NCBI GenBank assembly: GCA_011037195.1
Contig: JAAEAF010000281.1
Span: 124,001-188,000 of the forward strand
Length of the DNA: 64,000 bases
Source: Triatoma infestans
Taxonomy: Eukaryota > Arthropoda > Insecta > Hemiptera > Reduviidae
Direction of reading: 5' to 3'
Under the pieces are notes generated by a model. The model was not told the DNA's origin. It worked only from the letters and a program-made list of their open reading frames with translations, and made no database searches. The position numbers and the translations under genes were made by a program. How positions within the stretch are numbered: the stretch's first letter is position 1; every line of letters starts with the position of its first letter. Shown here piece by piece: positions 46,818 through 58,035 of the stretch.

Positions 46818-47046
46818 TTTTTTTTTTTATTTAAGGCGCGTCAACATCTATGGTCATTGGCGCCCGAAGCCTACTCAGTGCACTGCCGGCCTCCGGACAG
46901 TGTTCTGTCGTTACATACAACACTGTCCATCACCGAACAGTGAGCTGTATAGGCTTCTAGGAAGAAAAAAAATCTAACGGTAGCACTGGACTCGAACCCG
47001 GTTCCTCCGCATGGAAGTCTAATGCGCTAACCACTTAGCTATTCCC
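46818..47046 (-). mobile_element. SINE family S2, full-length, tRNA-derived
   Basis: On the minus strand from 47046: tRNA-like head (GGGAATAGCTAAGTGG, A-box-like TGGTTAGCGCATTAG, B-box GGGTTCGAGTCC), an A-rich linker, body with CACTGTCCGGAGGCCGGCAG and GGCTTCGGGCGCCAATGACC, then TGTTGACGCGCC and an A-tail (T-run 46815-46828 on plus). The 3' 30 bases resemble the 3' end of the LINE at 50552. Copies at 43090 and 60890. Confidence 0.75.
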
Positions 47047-47570
47047 TTCTCTCCCAAAATAGTAGTTTTTAAACATATTGATGTGTTTGTATGTGATGTT
47101 TATGAACGGGATAATTAAAACAAAAAAATCTTTTGGGTTTAATCAGGGTATCCGACAAAAAGTTATCGCCCAATTATTGTAAGGACTAAATTTAGAAATG
47201 TAGAAAAGTGAAAAATGAAGAATTAACAACTCAAAAGGAGAAGGTGTTGCGAGAGTGGATTGTTAGAGCAGAGCGGATATAGATTGGTGATCAGTAATAA
47301 TGACTGCTAGATTGATGAAAGACTTATGATATCAGCGGGCATATTGATTGGGCAGAATTAACGACGGGGAAGATGCCTTGCGATTTTGAAGGTAAGCATT
47401 GATAAATGTAATAAGCCATCACACTTAATTATAATTAAGTTATTCTATGGACTTTATCCAAATCTCAAAATTTGAGAAGTAGCTCAAATTGAGAGAAAGT
47501 GGCTGTACTATCGAACTTGAAAAGAAAGTTAAATCGTTTAACTAACTGTTGAAAAGATTTTTACTTTGTC

Positions 47571-47976
47571 TTACTCCTAGTAGGAGGAAGTATTGTAATC
47601 GTGTCAAATTTTGGATATAGAGTTATCACCGGAAATATCCGTTTTGAGGTCCCCTGAGTCCAAAAAAGTGGTTTTTAGCAAATGGACTGGGTGTGTATGT
47701 ATGTGTGAACGGCATAGCTCAAAAACGATAAATCGTAGAAAGTTGAAACTTGATATTCCGTTTAGCTATCACCATGGGATCTGACAGTACGTTATCTGTC
47801 ATAACTCCTCAACCGGAAGTACCACTAATAATATTAATTAGAATTAAATGTGTTTTTGAAATTCCCATTTTGAAAAAATCGGATGATCGGAAGTGCGTTT
47901 TTCCTGAAATGTATTTTTCAGTTCAATTTTGAAAACTGGTGTAAGAGAAAGTTGTGTGAGTGTTTCACACCAGATT
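47571..47976 (+). mobile_element. R1k repeat copy 3, internally deleted (406 bp)
   Basis: Both ends are present (TTACTTTGTCTTACTCCTAG and GTGTAAGAGAAAGTTGTGTG) but most of both internal units is deleted. The left part runs to ACCGGAAGTACCACTAATAA, then joins AATATTAATTAGAATTAAAT. Confidence 0.8.
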
Positions 47977-49184
47977 TGTTTTTTTCAGTGATACCAAAGG
48001 AATAATTTATGTATTAAAGGAATAATTTTGCTGGAAGAAAGTAATATATAAATATATATTTTTTAATAAATAAAAAGATTATTAAAAGTCAAACAATTTT
48101 TTATGAGCTACAGTATTTATAGTTTTTTTAAATAACCTTCCTAAAACATACACTTAAATAACCTTGCTAGAACATATACTATCAGAATACGGTAGTGGAC
48201 AATAGCTTTGCGCAGATATAAGAAGAATAGTAGAGCAGTAGAGTACACTAATGATTGATAGTGAAGACGTGACAAGTGTATCGTGGTGCACGATCACGAA
48301 AAGTTATTCCATCCAAAGATTCCCCCTCTTCTATAACTAGAAAAAGTAATCTTCTGAAGCACCATATAACTACTACTTCACTAGAAAAATAAATAGAAAC
48401 GTTTTTATATAAATATGGCTTATTATATAATTCTATATTATTTCCAGTTAAATTGCTTCATTTAATATTTAGAGAGATGGAAGGAACATTATTGAAATGT
48501 TATTGAGTTCCTTACTTTGCCTCAATCTAAAACATCCATAAAATCTTCAATATTCCTTGGTCCAATAGACCAGACTTGTGATTTCAAAAATTCCATGATA
48601 AACTATCTAGGAATGGTGTTTTGTAGGAATCCTAATATAGATCTGATATACGAAATGATTTCAGAATTAACTTTGGCTAAATCTTATTGCTTGGAAACTT
48701 CAAGGGATTTTGTGATAGCGCTCCACTTTTTGAGTTGTCAAAGTCATGAACGATTGATGTCATATAATATCATTGTCCTGCGTAGTCTTCATTATCTGCT
48801 AAATTCCATCGAATCATTATATTAATTTCGGCATTATTGTATACAAATCTAGGCATATTGTACAATTTTTGCCAACACTTTTAAAATATGCTTATAGAGA
48901 CGGGCAAAATTAACTCAGTGGGTATGAAATGAAAGCCAGAGATCCAGGATTCGAATTATAAAGCGCTGACTCTCTCCCTTGGAGCCTCTCAGCTGCAATT
49001 GTCTATAACAATCACAGCTCAGAGATTGCAGAAGTGCTTTCAGAAGTTTTAGGCACCCATAATCACAAATGGTTGACTGGTTAAAAAAGAAAAAAAGCTT
49101 ATAAGCAAGCTTATAAAATTAAAGTTAACTTTATTAGTGCTCAAGTGCGTATAGAAATGGACGCACATACACTTCATTAAAAGT
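47977..49184. other. No recognised feature
   Basis: The open frame at 48517-48825 (102 codons, starting MPQSKTSIKSSIF) has no recognisable domain; coding is unproven. Confidence 0.5.
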
Positions 49185-49925
49185 AATCAAAAGAATGATA
49201 AAAATGATGGAGTAATGACATATCAGGATCATAGCAATGTCAAAGTGGCTCCAGCCAGCTGCCATCTTCACAAAGGATGACAGGAAGAAAGGATAATTTA
49301 TAACTAGTGGCCCAACCGGCCGCTGTCTTCAAGACAAGGGCCGCGGCCAAACAAAAACCCTTTTCAATACAAGGGTCAATACATTACATCAAAGACAAGC
49401 ACCGATAAAGCTGGCCACTGACCTAAATGACATTGGTCGCCGACCTGGCCAAGGTCGCACACTACGAGAGATGTCTTAGTGTGAGTTGTGAGTAATACTA
49501 ATATAAACTTCGCCCCACTGGAGGAGGGGATCATTATATCAGTAGCTACAGTATCATCAGTATCACTAGTATTATCATTATATCACTATAGCTTCAGTCT
49601 ATCAGTATATATCATTACAGTACGAGAGCGCGTCCCTATACAAGGTTAAACTTATAATTATTTTCATAGTTGTGCATATTAGTTTATTTATTTTAATCAT
49701 TTTAAATTATTTGTTGTTTATCTCCTATTTATTTCTAATTATTTCATGTTAATAGTTACCATTTCTCACATTTAAATTATTGTAAAAATATAAGTCTATT
49801 TTTATAAATTCAGTGTTAGTAATTCAAGCAATAACTCTCTAAACTAACTTGCGCCTAATAAATCCCTCTTCAAGACATCTAACTTCATACCTCAGGAATC
49901 ACGACAATTGATTCCACTACAATGG
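49185..49925 (-). repeat. LTR-like dispersed repeat, copy 1
   Basis: Matches 57411-58020 in inverse orientation along most of its length: TGTAGTGGAATCAATTGTCG at the minus-strand start, GATTCCTGAGG, AAGTTAGTTTAGAGAG, ATATAATGATC, CTTAGTGTGCGACC analogues, CCGCGGC and TGTCATT. Possible solo LTR because of the TG start; no target duplication was identified. Confidence 0.55.
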
Positions 49926-50139
49926 CTAAAGATTTGATTAATGTCCAAAGATAGGCATCCAAAGAGTTGCTCTGTAAGACTAGTTCTAACTAGTTTGAAT
50001 TGATCAATGTTTTAAGATGATTTTTAACTGGCGTGAATATTTAAAAATCTAGTTTAATTAAAATGACTAGTTTGATGTAATGAGTTTAATTAACATGCCT
50101 TTTATATTTATTACAACCTACATTAGAAATCTTAATAGA

Positions 50140-50340
50140 ATTCAAATTTTAAGATAATCGTTTAACCAGAAGTGCGATATTACAGAATAGGCTTTTAAAT
50201 TTTATCGATTATAGCGACTTCCTTTAAACTTGGAATGCTAATTGCACAACATAAACGGGTCACTTTTATTTGAAATATTTTTCCTAAAACCTCAATGAAA
50301 TTCGACATATTTTTGTGGCATTTGTAGCGTTAAATTTCAT
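50140..50340 (+). repeat. R1k repeat fragment, 3' unit
   Basis: TTAACCAGAAGTGCGATATT, CTTCCTTTAAACTTGG, CACTTTTATTTGAAATATTT as in R1k. Both ends missing. Confidence 0.5.
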
Positions 50341-50551
50341 ATATAAGGGGTTGGTTTCTTTGTTATTGGCACGCACTAAATACACGACAGCTCAATGGAC
50401 ACGTTGATTCCTCAATAATTCAGTGTCGTAATGCTTGCTAGCAAGCTAGAACAACTTAACTATATAATACAATGCTATGCAAATTGACTACAATTTTTAT
50501 GATCACTTGACTACTATAAATTCGCACCAAACTATTGTTTAGAACAAGAGT

Positions 50552-51960
50552 TTTTTTTTTGGGGGGCGCATCAACTGCCAAGGTCATTACCGCCTTCACA
50601 ACGTGCCTTTGGCATTCAACCACACAGCTCTATCATACGAGAATCACACAAATACACTCATTCCATAAATACATTCATCCCAAAATAAACACCATTTACA
50701 CACATTTATACACACCTACCACTCTATATTCTTCGCACCCCGTTGCTCTTACACCTAGATAAAAAACAATATATATACACTCCAAACCAAAACCTAAATA
50801 TTAAAATAGATATCTAAAGATTTTAAATAATTAAACAATTGATCTTTATATTTTACACCTGGTCCTAATAATTCTACCATATTATTTGGCAAACCTACTC
50901 TATCTCGATAGCCCTGCAGCCTGGGGCATTCCTCAAGAATATGTTTCACTGTGAGGCGTGATTGACATCTTGGTCACTGTTTTTGATTTTCCCCTTGTAA
51001 TAAATAGGAGTGTGTGAGACTCAATCTCGTGGCCTATTCTCAACCGTGAGTGGCCTATTCTCAATCTCGTCAATATCAGCCCTTCTCTTCTTGATTACGT
51101 TTCAGTTTTCCTTCCTCTTACAGTAGGCTACACTATCTTTAATTTGGCTTCTGTATTTTCCTAATTCTTTTGCCATTTTTCATTGATAACTTTCTAAACG
51201 AAACATTTCAGGTCCTCTGGTCGAATTCGTATATCCAGATCCGATCTTTGTGAAGCAGCGCCTCTCGCTGCTTCGTCTGCCTTCTCGTTCCCTTCAATCC
51301 CAACATGACTTGGAATCTAAAGAAATACTACAACTCTTCCTCGTTTACGCAATTCTCTTAGCTGCCCATAGATCCATATGGACTAAGGGGTCATTTGAAA
51401 ATTTGTTTTCAATAGTCCTCAAGGAACTTTCCGAGTCCGAAAATATTACAAGGTTACCTTCAGTTGCTTCCTTCGCATAGAGTAATGCCTGATAAATTGC
51501 AAAAAGTTCAGCAGTATAAACTGTAGCGTGAAGGGGAAGTGTCCATCCTTTCGTTATTCCTTCTACATATATAGCACTTCCCACCCCTTCTTGTGTCTTC
51601 GAGCCATCCGTATAAAAGATTATATAACCATTATACCAACACATTACCTCTACAAACCTCTTCTTACCATCGCTGCTACTTCTTTCTTTACGAATATTGC
51701 AAGATCTAGGCAAATTTGAGCTTTAGAAAGGATCCAGTGTGGTATACGACAGGGTTCAATGTTCAGAGTTGGTGCCAGTTCAGCTCCTTCTTCATGTAAC
51801 AATTCTCTCGCTCTTATCCCTAAAGGACGGATACGAGTTCTCAGCCGATTGCATACCAAAGGATGAGAGTTTTCAAAAATTACAGGATAAATAAAATGAA
51901 TCCTATTACTCCATTTCCCAACAGTAGAACAAGAGTTGTTGTTCATTAAATTCTAATCTG
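50552..51960 (-). mobile_element. I-like LINE with RNase H, 5'-truncated
   Basis: In coding order on the minus strand: RIRPLGIRARELLHEEGAEL and LAPTLNIEPCRIPHWILSKA (51650-51946), then after a shift RNase H (51345-51713) with FYTDGSKTQEGVGSAIYVEG, AELFAIYQALLYAKE and VIFSDSESSL, which supply the D-E-D catalytic residues. Further on, in another frame, comes RLSLTHSYLL, a zinc motif ending LTVKHILEECPRLQGYRDRV (about 50890-51010). The 3' end is at the T-run 50551-50560, after GATGCGCC. RNase H after RT is typical of the I group. RT is missing and at least two shifts are visible. Confidence 0.75.
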
Positions 51961-52470
51961 AAATTTCTCCTATCAGATGTTTATAGTTCTTGGTTTCAAG
52001 TTCGTTTATAAAAACAAAAATCAAATTTGGCTTCAAAAATGAAACGTAGTTCATAATGTTTTTAGGTGATTGTGCAACAATCTTTGATTTGAATACAAAT
52101 TACTTTGAAACAACCTACTCTATGTTCTCTTTTTCTCTCGCTACCTGACCCAACACAGTTATATGCAGATGAACTTTATAAAAACCCATAAGAAAGGGCT
52201 TTGCAAGGCAACATCTTTATAATATTCTCTTTGACAACACAGTCACTAAGCAACCAGTAGCTGGATGTTCACAAAATTTTAAAGTATAAATAAAATATTC
52301 ATTTTAAGCAAAATTTTTTATACAAAATCTAATTTATCGCAAATTGGATTTGAAATTGGATTTTTTTCCTACAAAATTTCTTTGACAATTCAGAAACAAC
52401 GTCACGTGTTTTCCTTGCAACTAATGGTAAAATATTGCTACAAAACAAAAAACCTGTCTAGTTTTTTTTT
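51961..52470. other. No recognisable feature
   Basis: Nothing recognised. Confidence 0.5.
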
Positions 52471-53180
52471 TTTACTTTCTCTTACTAAAATAATATTAAG
52501 AGGAAGTATTGTGATCGTGGCAGATTTTCGGAATCGAGTTTCCACTGGAAATGAACGTTTCAGGTCCCCTGAGTCTAAAAAGAGTGGTTTTTAGAAAATG
52601 GTCTCTATGTGTGATAAGAATATTTCAAAAACGAATAGATGCAAGAAGCTCAAACTTGGTATTACGTAGTTCTACCACCCCACCCCATGCAACGAAGATT
52701 TCGGGCAAAATCCATCAACCGGAAGAGCCATTTTCTTTTAATTCAGTTTTTTGTGATTTTCCTCAAAAAAAAAAAAAAGGCTCCAACGATTTTCTTCAAA
52801 CTTGTTATTTCAACTAGACAAAAAAAAAGCTACAACTTTTATTTGTAAATTTCTCCGGGAAAATTCGATTTAAGAGCACTTTTGGGGGGAGGGGAGGAAT
52901 GGGGTTATGTTTTCCTTTAATGTGCTATTTCAGTACAGCAATGTGCTATACAATTCTGTGAGCGAAATAATATTAATTAGAATTACATATAAGTTGCCGA
53001 AATTCCCAGTTTGAAGAAAATCGGTTGAGCGGAAGTGCGACTTTACTGAATAGGTTTTTCAGTTTTCTGTGACTATCTCCATAAAAATGCCGACGGTTTT
53101 AAACACTAATCATAATTGTAAGTGTGATGAAGGTTTGCCATTTCACAGTAACAGAAAGTCATGTGAGTGTTTTGATTAAG
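52471..53180 (+). mobile_element. R1k repeat copy 4, one internal unit
   Basis: TTTACTTTCTCTTACT then an altered hairpin (AAAATAATATTAAGAGG), GAAGTATTGTGATCGTGGCA, GTCCCCTGAGTCTAAAAAGA, one unit with CTCCAACGATTTTCTTC and GGGGTTATG, and a decayed right end AGAAAGTCATGTGAGTGTTT. Clearly a separate, older subfamily. Confidence 0.7.
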
Positions 53181-53228
53181 ATGTATTAGATTTTGACTGA
53201 ATAGTTAGGCTCTTGCGTAGATTTCCAT

Positions 53229-53335
53229 CTTTATAATACTCTTTTAATATCAGTGATATTTTCCGCGAAAGCCTGCTCATTTTTGTGGTCATCGACCAGT
53301 TTCGGTCGTTCGCCTGTCTTCAGGATGTTTTTGTC
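53229..53335 (-). repeat. Hammerhead-carrying dispersed repeat
   Basis: Minus strand from 53335; matches 7097-7200 throughout, including about 50 bases beyond the ribozyme core (ACCACAAAAATGAGCAGGCT, then CGCGGAAAATATCACTGAT). Confidence 0.75.
53287..53328 (-). ncRNA. Hammerhead-ribozyme-like motif, best copy
   Basis: Minus strand, in order: stem I strand CAUC (53327-53324), core CUGAAGA (53323-53317; N7 is free in hammerheads), weak stem II (AGG...ACC), GAA (53303-53301), short stem III ACUGGU, cleavage-type GUC with C at 53294, then GAUG (53293-53290), which pairs perfectly with CAUC. All conserved core positions are present. Stem II is weak in this copy compared with 7157. Minimal stem III is known in Penelope-like hammerheads. 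Self-cleavage is inferred, not shown. Confidence 0.55.
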
Positions 53336-54334
53336 AAAACAGCCTGATAACATAAAACTTTCACTGATCAAATTTAGTTGATACACTCTAGAGTTAATCA
53401 AATGAAATAAAATTTGGGGGAAAAATAGAAAATTTTTATCGTTCATTAGTGATTCAGCGATGTTAATTAAAAGGAACATTTAAAATTGCTTTATTTTAAA
53501 ATAAAATAGACAAAAACAATTATTAATTTTGATTAAGAAAAAAAATGTATACGAAGAAAATAACGTTGAAAACTCTTGTAGACTGTATGTTGTAGATTGG
53601 AAATTTGCCAGTAAACCAAAAAAAAGAATGACCTAGCAGAATTAGGTGATGAGCCCATGGGGAATAAGAGGAGCAAGATTGCACGTCAATGGGGAGATGG
53701 AATTGAAGAAGGAAATGACAACTCTAGAGCTTGAAAGATGATGATTGGGTCTGAGACAGGAAACTGTCGACAAACGCTGTTACATTGAAAAGTCTGTATG
53801 TCTGAGACAAAATTTATAATAACAGAGTAAGTACAAAAAATCAAATTATTCATTTGCTTCGAAAATAGAAGAATTAATGTTCGAAATAGATGAAAAAAAA
53901 AGGATAGTAAACAATATCAAGAATAAATTTATTACATTTTTAAAGAGCACGATACCATGATTTTCAAATTAGTGAATTGGTAAAGAAGTAGTCGATGACT
54001 TTAATTATATAATAGGTTAAGATTAGATAACAGGTGCATAATTTCTCTTGACATTTCATAATCGATTATTCAACCTAGAATTAATTTATTGGCTAGATGA
54101 GATCTCGTTTGATAAGTAATAATTAATGATCATTTTGATTCAAGAAAATATTAATAGACAGTTATAATTTTCATGATTGACAGACAATTCACTCAATGAA
54201 GTACACTTATCAATGGCAATTACAGGAAACATAAAAAATTGCTTCTTATTAAAAATATTAATAAAAAATAAACATTATTTAAAAAAAAACTAATAACATT
54301 TTACAATAACAAAATTGCTAACACATAGGTTTTC
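53336..54334. other. No recognisable feature
   Basis: AT-rich; nothing recognised. Confidence 0.5.
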
Positions 54335-54450
54335 GAGTTGACACCATCTCAGTGGTTAGTTATAAGGGTCCATACTTTAAGGGTTTCATCAAGGTAGTGT
54401 CGACATAAATACCAAAGCAACACTGGCAAAAATAGGTTGGGTAAAACAGG
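54335..54450 (+). repeat. Unclassified dispersed repeat, copy 2
   Basis: Counterpart of 19990-20115 (GTAGTGTCG-CATAAAT-CCAAAGCAAC). Confidence 0.4.
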
Positions 54451-54575
54451 CAGGGACGTATGTTCCGATCCGAGGATTCATTTCTGTTCATATCGTGAGG
54501 TTTGAACAGGGTGAACATCCTATTCACACGATTTGCTACAGAACAAATAAACGTACACATACACCCAACAAATTA

Positions 54576-54600
54576 CACACACACACACACACACACACAT
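54576..54600 (+). repeat. (CA)n microsatellite
   Basis: About 12 CA units. Confidence 0.9.
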
Positions 54601-55256
54601 AGAGATAACTCATATAGTAGGCCCAAGCCAAGGCGTTATACGATCCATTCCAAGGGATAAATATCACAAGGCTTCTATGTCGCGAACAGAGCCTCCGGGG
54701 CATTGGGCAAAGCCTCATAGTATATAGCGTTTGCGGGGTTCTTGTCGGGTGCACGACCCTATTATCCAGCTTCTCGTGGAAAATTATGAGTAAAAAGGAA
54801 TTTTTCGTAGTCACCTGTGCGGACAAAGTAATTTGTGACTGGATTAGGAAAACTGTTCCGAAACTGAAACCCTCGGAGGAAACGAACTCCTAAAGAAAGT
54901 AGAAAGAAGATGAGGCCGAAAGAAAGCTCACCTGTTTAGAAGTGAGTAATCAAGGACTAAATATCAGGTTGTGGAAAACCTGAGGGTGACTATCAGTGGT
55001 GGATGCGTATCTATGGACATTTTCAAAGAATGAAGGCATCAGTAGAGGAGCTTGAAAAACTCAATATGTTCCCGTTTTTTGGTTGGGAGCAATTAAAGTT
55101 TAAATATAAATCCCCAAAAAACACAAGCTCAGAAGAAGCAGTCGACCAGATAAATGAGAGGCAATTTTGTACGCCTGTCAAAAAACTCTCCAGAAAGTGA
55201 CCTTTTATTAACAATGTGAAAAGGAACAGAGCGTAAATCCACGGGGCCGCAATGCT
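54601..55256. other. No recognisable feature
   Basis: Short frames here (55003-55200) have no recognisable content. Confidence 0.5.
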
Positions 55257-55553
55257 GGTATTTTATCCGTCGTAGCATGTGTATTGATTTTCTTCCTGAC
55301 CAGTTTCGGATTTTCATCCATTGTCAGAGCAAATTCTCCAAGTTCGTGCAGAGAGTTTACTTCAACCGAATGTTTCTGTTACACTCACACTTGTTGGTTT
55401 TGTTCAAAGTTTGTTTGGAACAAACCAACAAGTGTGAGTTTAACAGAAACATTCGGTGATACACGAACTTGGTGAATTTGCTCTGACGATAGATGAAAAT
55501 CCGAAACCGATCAGGAAGAAAATCAATATGCATCCTACGACGGATAAAATACC
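55257..55553. repeat. Palindromic element PAL, copy 2 (297 bp)
   Basis: A long inverted repeat: GGTATTTTATCCGTCG ... CGACGGATAAAATACC, arms of about 140 bp, centre near 55405, with CTCACACTTGTTGGTTT facing AAACCAACAAGTGTGAG. The left arm carries a hammerhead-like core on the minus strand and the right arm one on the plus strand, so both outer sequences read outwards from the centre. Confidence 0.8.
55476..55520 (+). ncRNA. Hammerhead-like motif in the PAL right arm
   Basis: Stem I UUGCU, core CUGACGA (55483-55489), stem II GAU-GAAA-AUC with one mismatched closing pair, GAA (55503-55505), ACCGAU, C, AGGAA pairing with UUGCU except one G-G. The left arm holds the same motif on the minus strand (55294-55332) with CUGACAA, that is one core base changed. 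Confidence 0.5.
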
Positions 55554-55994
55554 AAAACATTATTTATATATGTGAAACAGATTTAATTTTAAAACAGATA
55601 TCATTAATGTTTCAGATATCATTAGAAAGATAATATAAAGCATTAGCAAGAAATTTGGATAGGCGGTAATAAAGAGAATTAATTTACGTGAAATAGAAAG
55701 GAGAATATGGTGTGGACTAAGCGAATCGCCATTTTATGGGTTTTTCTCTAGTCCTAGAGTCCTAGTCTATGAGTATTCGTGAGATAGAAAAATTCTGTTT
55801 TTTGTTTTATTTTTGTTTTGTTTTTTTATTACGTTCTGTGTATTTGTGTTTTTTAGGGCTCTATGGTGTCAGTAAGTTTCAATGGATCTTTATTATGTTT
55901 TCATGTCAAATGTCTGATTCAGAGAATATATTTTTTACTTGTTGTATTGTTTTCGATGCACAGTTACCGATAATTTTAGTCTTTCAGGTTATAG
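55554..55994. other. No recognisable feature
   Basis: T-rich. The long frame at 55769-56257 runs into the LTR and is probably chance. Confidence 0.5.
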
Positions 55995-55998
55995 ATGA

Positions 55999-56376
55999 TG
56001 TAGGGGTAGTGAACCCCCACCACTCATCCACTCTAGCGGAGAGAAACAGCCCCTCTCGCAAAGAGAAGAGAGGCTCCGCCAGTATATATATATATATATA
56101 TATGAGAGATAGGCAATCAGACATCATTCTGTTGAATTCAGTTTTACACATCAGATATCATTCTGTTGATTTACACATCAGTTTACTTCACTCCGTACAT
56201 ATAATTTTAGCCACGTCAGTCTGTCAGTTCAGTTCAGTTCTAAACTCTACCGTGTAAAGTCCTTGGCAGTCAGTCATATACATATATATCAAATTATATA
56301 TCTTAACCAAATCATAAGGTGTTATTTATCACTCATCATCAAGCAACAACCAACATCTCCTCACAACTCCCTTACA
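55999..56376 (+). mobile_element. Solo LTR, Gypsy-type (378 bp)
   Basis: Begins TGTAGGGGTAGTG and ends CCCTTACA, with a perfect ATGA duplication at 55995-55998 and 56377-56380. A 4-5 bp duplication with TG...CA ends is typical of Gypsy. Contains (TA)n at 56082-56103 as a TATA-like element, followed by a repeated CAGTTCAGTTCAGTTC initiator-like tract. No internal region: LTR-LTR recombination removed it. Confidence 0.75.
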
Positions 56377-56380
56377 ATGA

Positions 56381-56952
56381 TATCCTGATAACAAACATTT
56401 TACGATTTAAAAATAAACAAAGAGATAAAGGAAGAAAACCTTAGTAAACGACTGAAAAAAAAAATAATAATATAATAATAAAGGAAGTACAGAAATTAGG
56501 CACCACATCGACCTTACACAACAGAGTCAAATAAAAAAAATAAATAAAAAATAAATAACATACCGCCTAAGTTACAAAAAAACCTCATTAAATGTAATAA
56601 GTTTTTTACGCATCTATTCTGGTTGGGAAAGGTATTTAAGTGTTTATAATGAGATGCCAAGTTATTTTTTTTTTTTTCTGTTTGTTGTTTTTAAATTAAC
56701 CCAGTTATATGATAATAAATCTTGGTTTTGTCATAGCATTTATGTGGAAAAAGAATATAATCAAATAATATGAACTTTATATTTAGGTCAACCAAATTTG
56801 TCTTTTAAGAGATTATAAATGATATGGAGTTGATATGTTGGTGAAAACTATTTAATTAATCAATTTTATAGACGAAATAAATAAATAATACAAAATCTGA
56901 AAGTGGAAGTAAAGGTTTATAGGTTACTAAAGGTGTTAATATATAACCTGTA
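56381..56952. other. No recognisable feature
   Basis: AT-rich. Confidence 0.5.
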
Positions 56953-57138
56953 GGCGGGGGGCGGTTTTGGTATAGTGGTGATAAGCATGGACTCGTAACT
57001 GGAAGTTCCCCAGTTCGAGTCCTCGTGTATAGTTGCTAAATTTTATATTAGTTTGAAAACTGTTAATAATAAAGTAACTCCAACTCCTCCACAATGCCTA
57101 ATTTGGTAGTTGGACGTTTGAACCAGCCTAAAAATAAG
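56953..57138 (+). mobile_element. SINE family S1, copy 1, tRNA-derived
   Basis: tRNA-like head: A-box-like TGGTGATAAGCATGG, B-box CAGTTCGAGTCC, then body GCTAAATTTTATATT and CCTAATTTGGTAGTTGGACG. Same structure as 62630-62807. No clear target duplication. Confidence 0.75.
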
Positions 57139-57410
57139 ATCTAACTTTACCTTACGTTATAATTTGCATTCAGTGAAAAACTAATATATCAAAAAGCAGT
57201 AAATACGAAAAGTCTGTCTTTTCGGGTGACCAATTTTCCATTCTTAATCCCAAGTGATCATCATTCTTTACCGCCAAAGGAGTGAGCAGGAAGAACAATT
57301 TTCTATTACATTCTTCTGAATAATTCGGATAAAACCAGGGAGCCAATAAACTCCTTTCCCATGAAGTACTAACAGTTAAAGAGTTATATTTGTAATGGAG
57401 TCAGATATTA

Positions 57411-58035
57411 GATGTAATGGAATCGTTTGATGTGTGATTCCTGGAGTAGCAGATGGCTTGAAGAGGGCGGAAGTTAGTTTGAGAGATTTGGAAGTTAGTG
57501 CTCGAATTATTAAACGGTTTTTTATATAAAAATAAACTGTATTTTAACAATAATTTAAACGTGATAAATGGTAACTAATAACTATAATAAAATACTCAAT
57601 AATAAATAGAAGATAAATAGATGATAATTTAGAATGGTTAAAATAACGAACTAAAGTGCACAACTACGAGAATGATTAGTTGAATATAACTGTGAATTGC
57701 CGCTCGTGTATAGTTTGGTCGTAGATGATATAATGATCCTAGTCGTATATCATAGAGTTTATATATATTGTTGTTCACACTCACACCAAGATATCTGTCT
57801 TAGTGTGCGGCCTTGTGCGACCTTCGTAGTTTTCTGACCTTATTTAGTGGCCATACTTAACGCGGTGCCTGCCTTTGATGTGAAAATTGATGAAAAGGCT
57901 TTGTTGTTTGTTTGGTTGACCGCGGCTGTCGGCGGCCAACAGTGTTACTGTTTTCACCTTTTGTAAATTATTTCTTTGGCGTACTTTGCCGATGTCAATG
58001 ACTTTGCCATGTCATTATATATTAAATTTAACTTA
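57411..58035 (+). repeat. LTR-like dispersed repeat, copy 2
   Basis: Inverse of 49185-49925. Starts TGTAATGGAATCG, then GATTCCTGGAG, GGAAGTTAGTTTGAGAG, GTCTTAGTGTGCGG, GGTTGACCGCGGC and TTTGCCATGTCATTATAT. Diverged with indels. Confidence 0.55.

Noticed and set aside
48517..48825. 102-codon open frame
   Set aside because: No recognisable similarity; kept only as a note because length alone is weak evidence in AT-rich DNA.
55769..56257. 162-codon open frame
   Set aside because: Crosses into the solo LTR at 55999 and its TA microsatellite, so it is unlikely to be a gene.
56960..57035. Possible tRNA gene
   Set aside because: The same head plus body occurs at 62630 with a target duplication, so it is a SINE.
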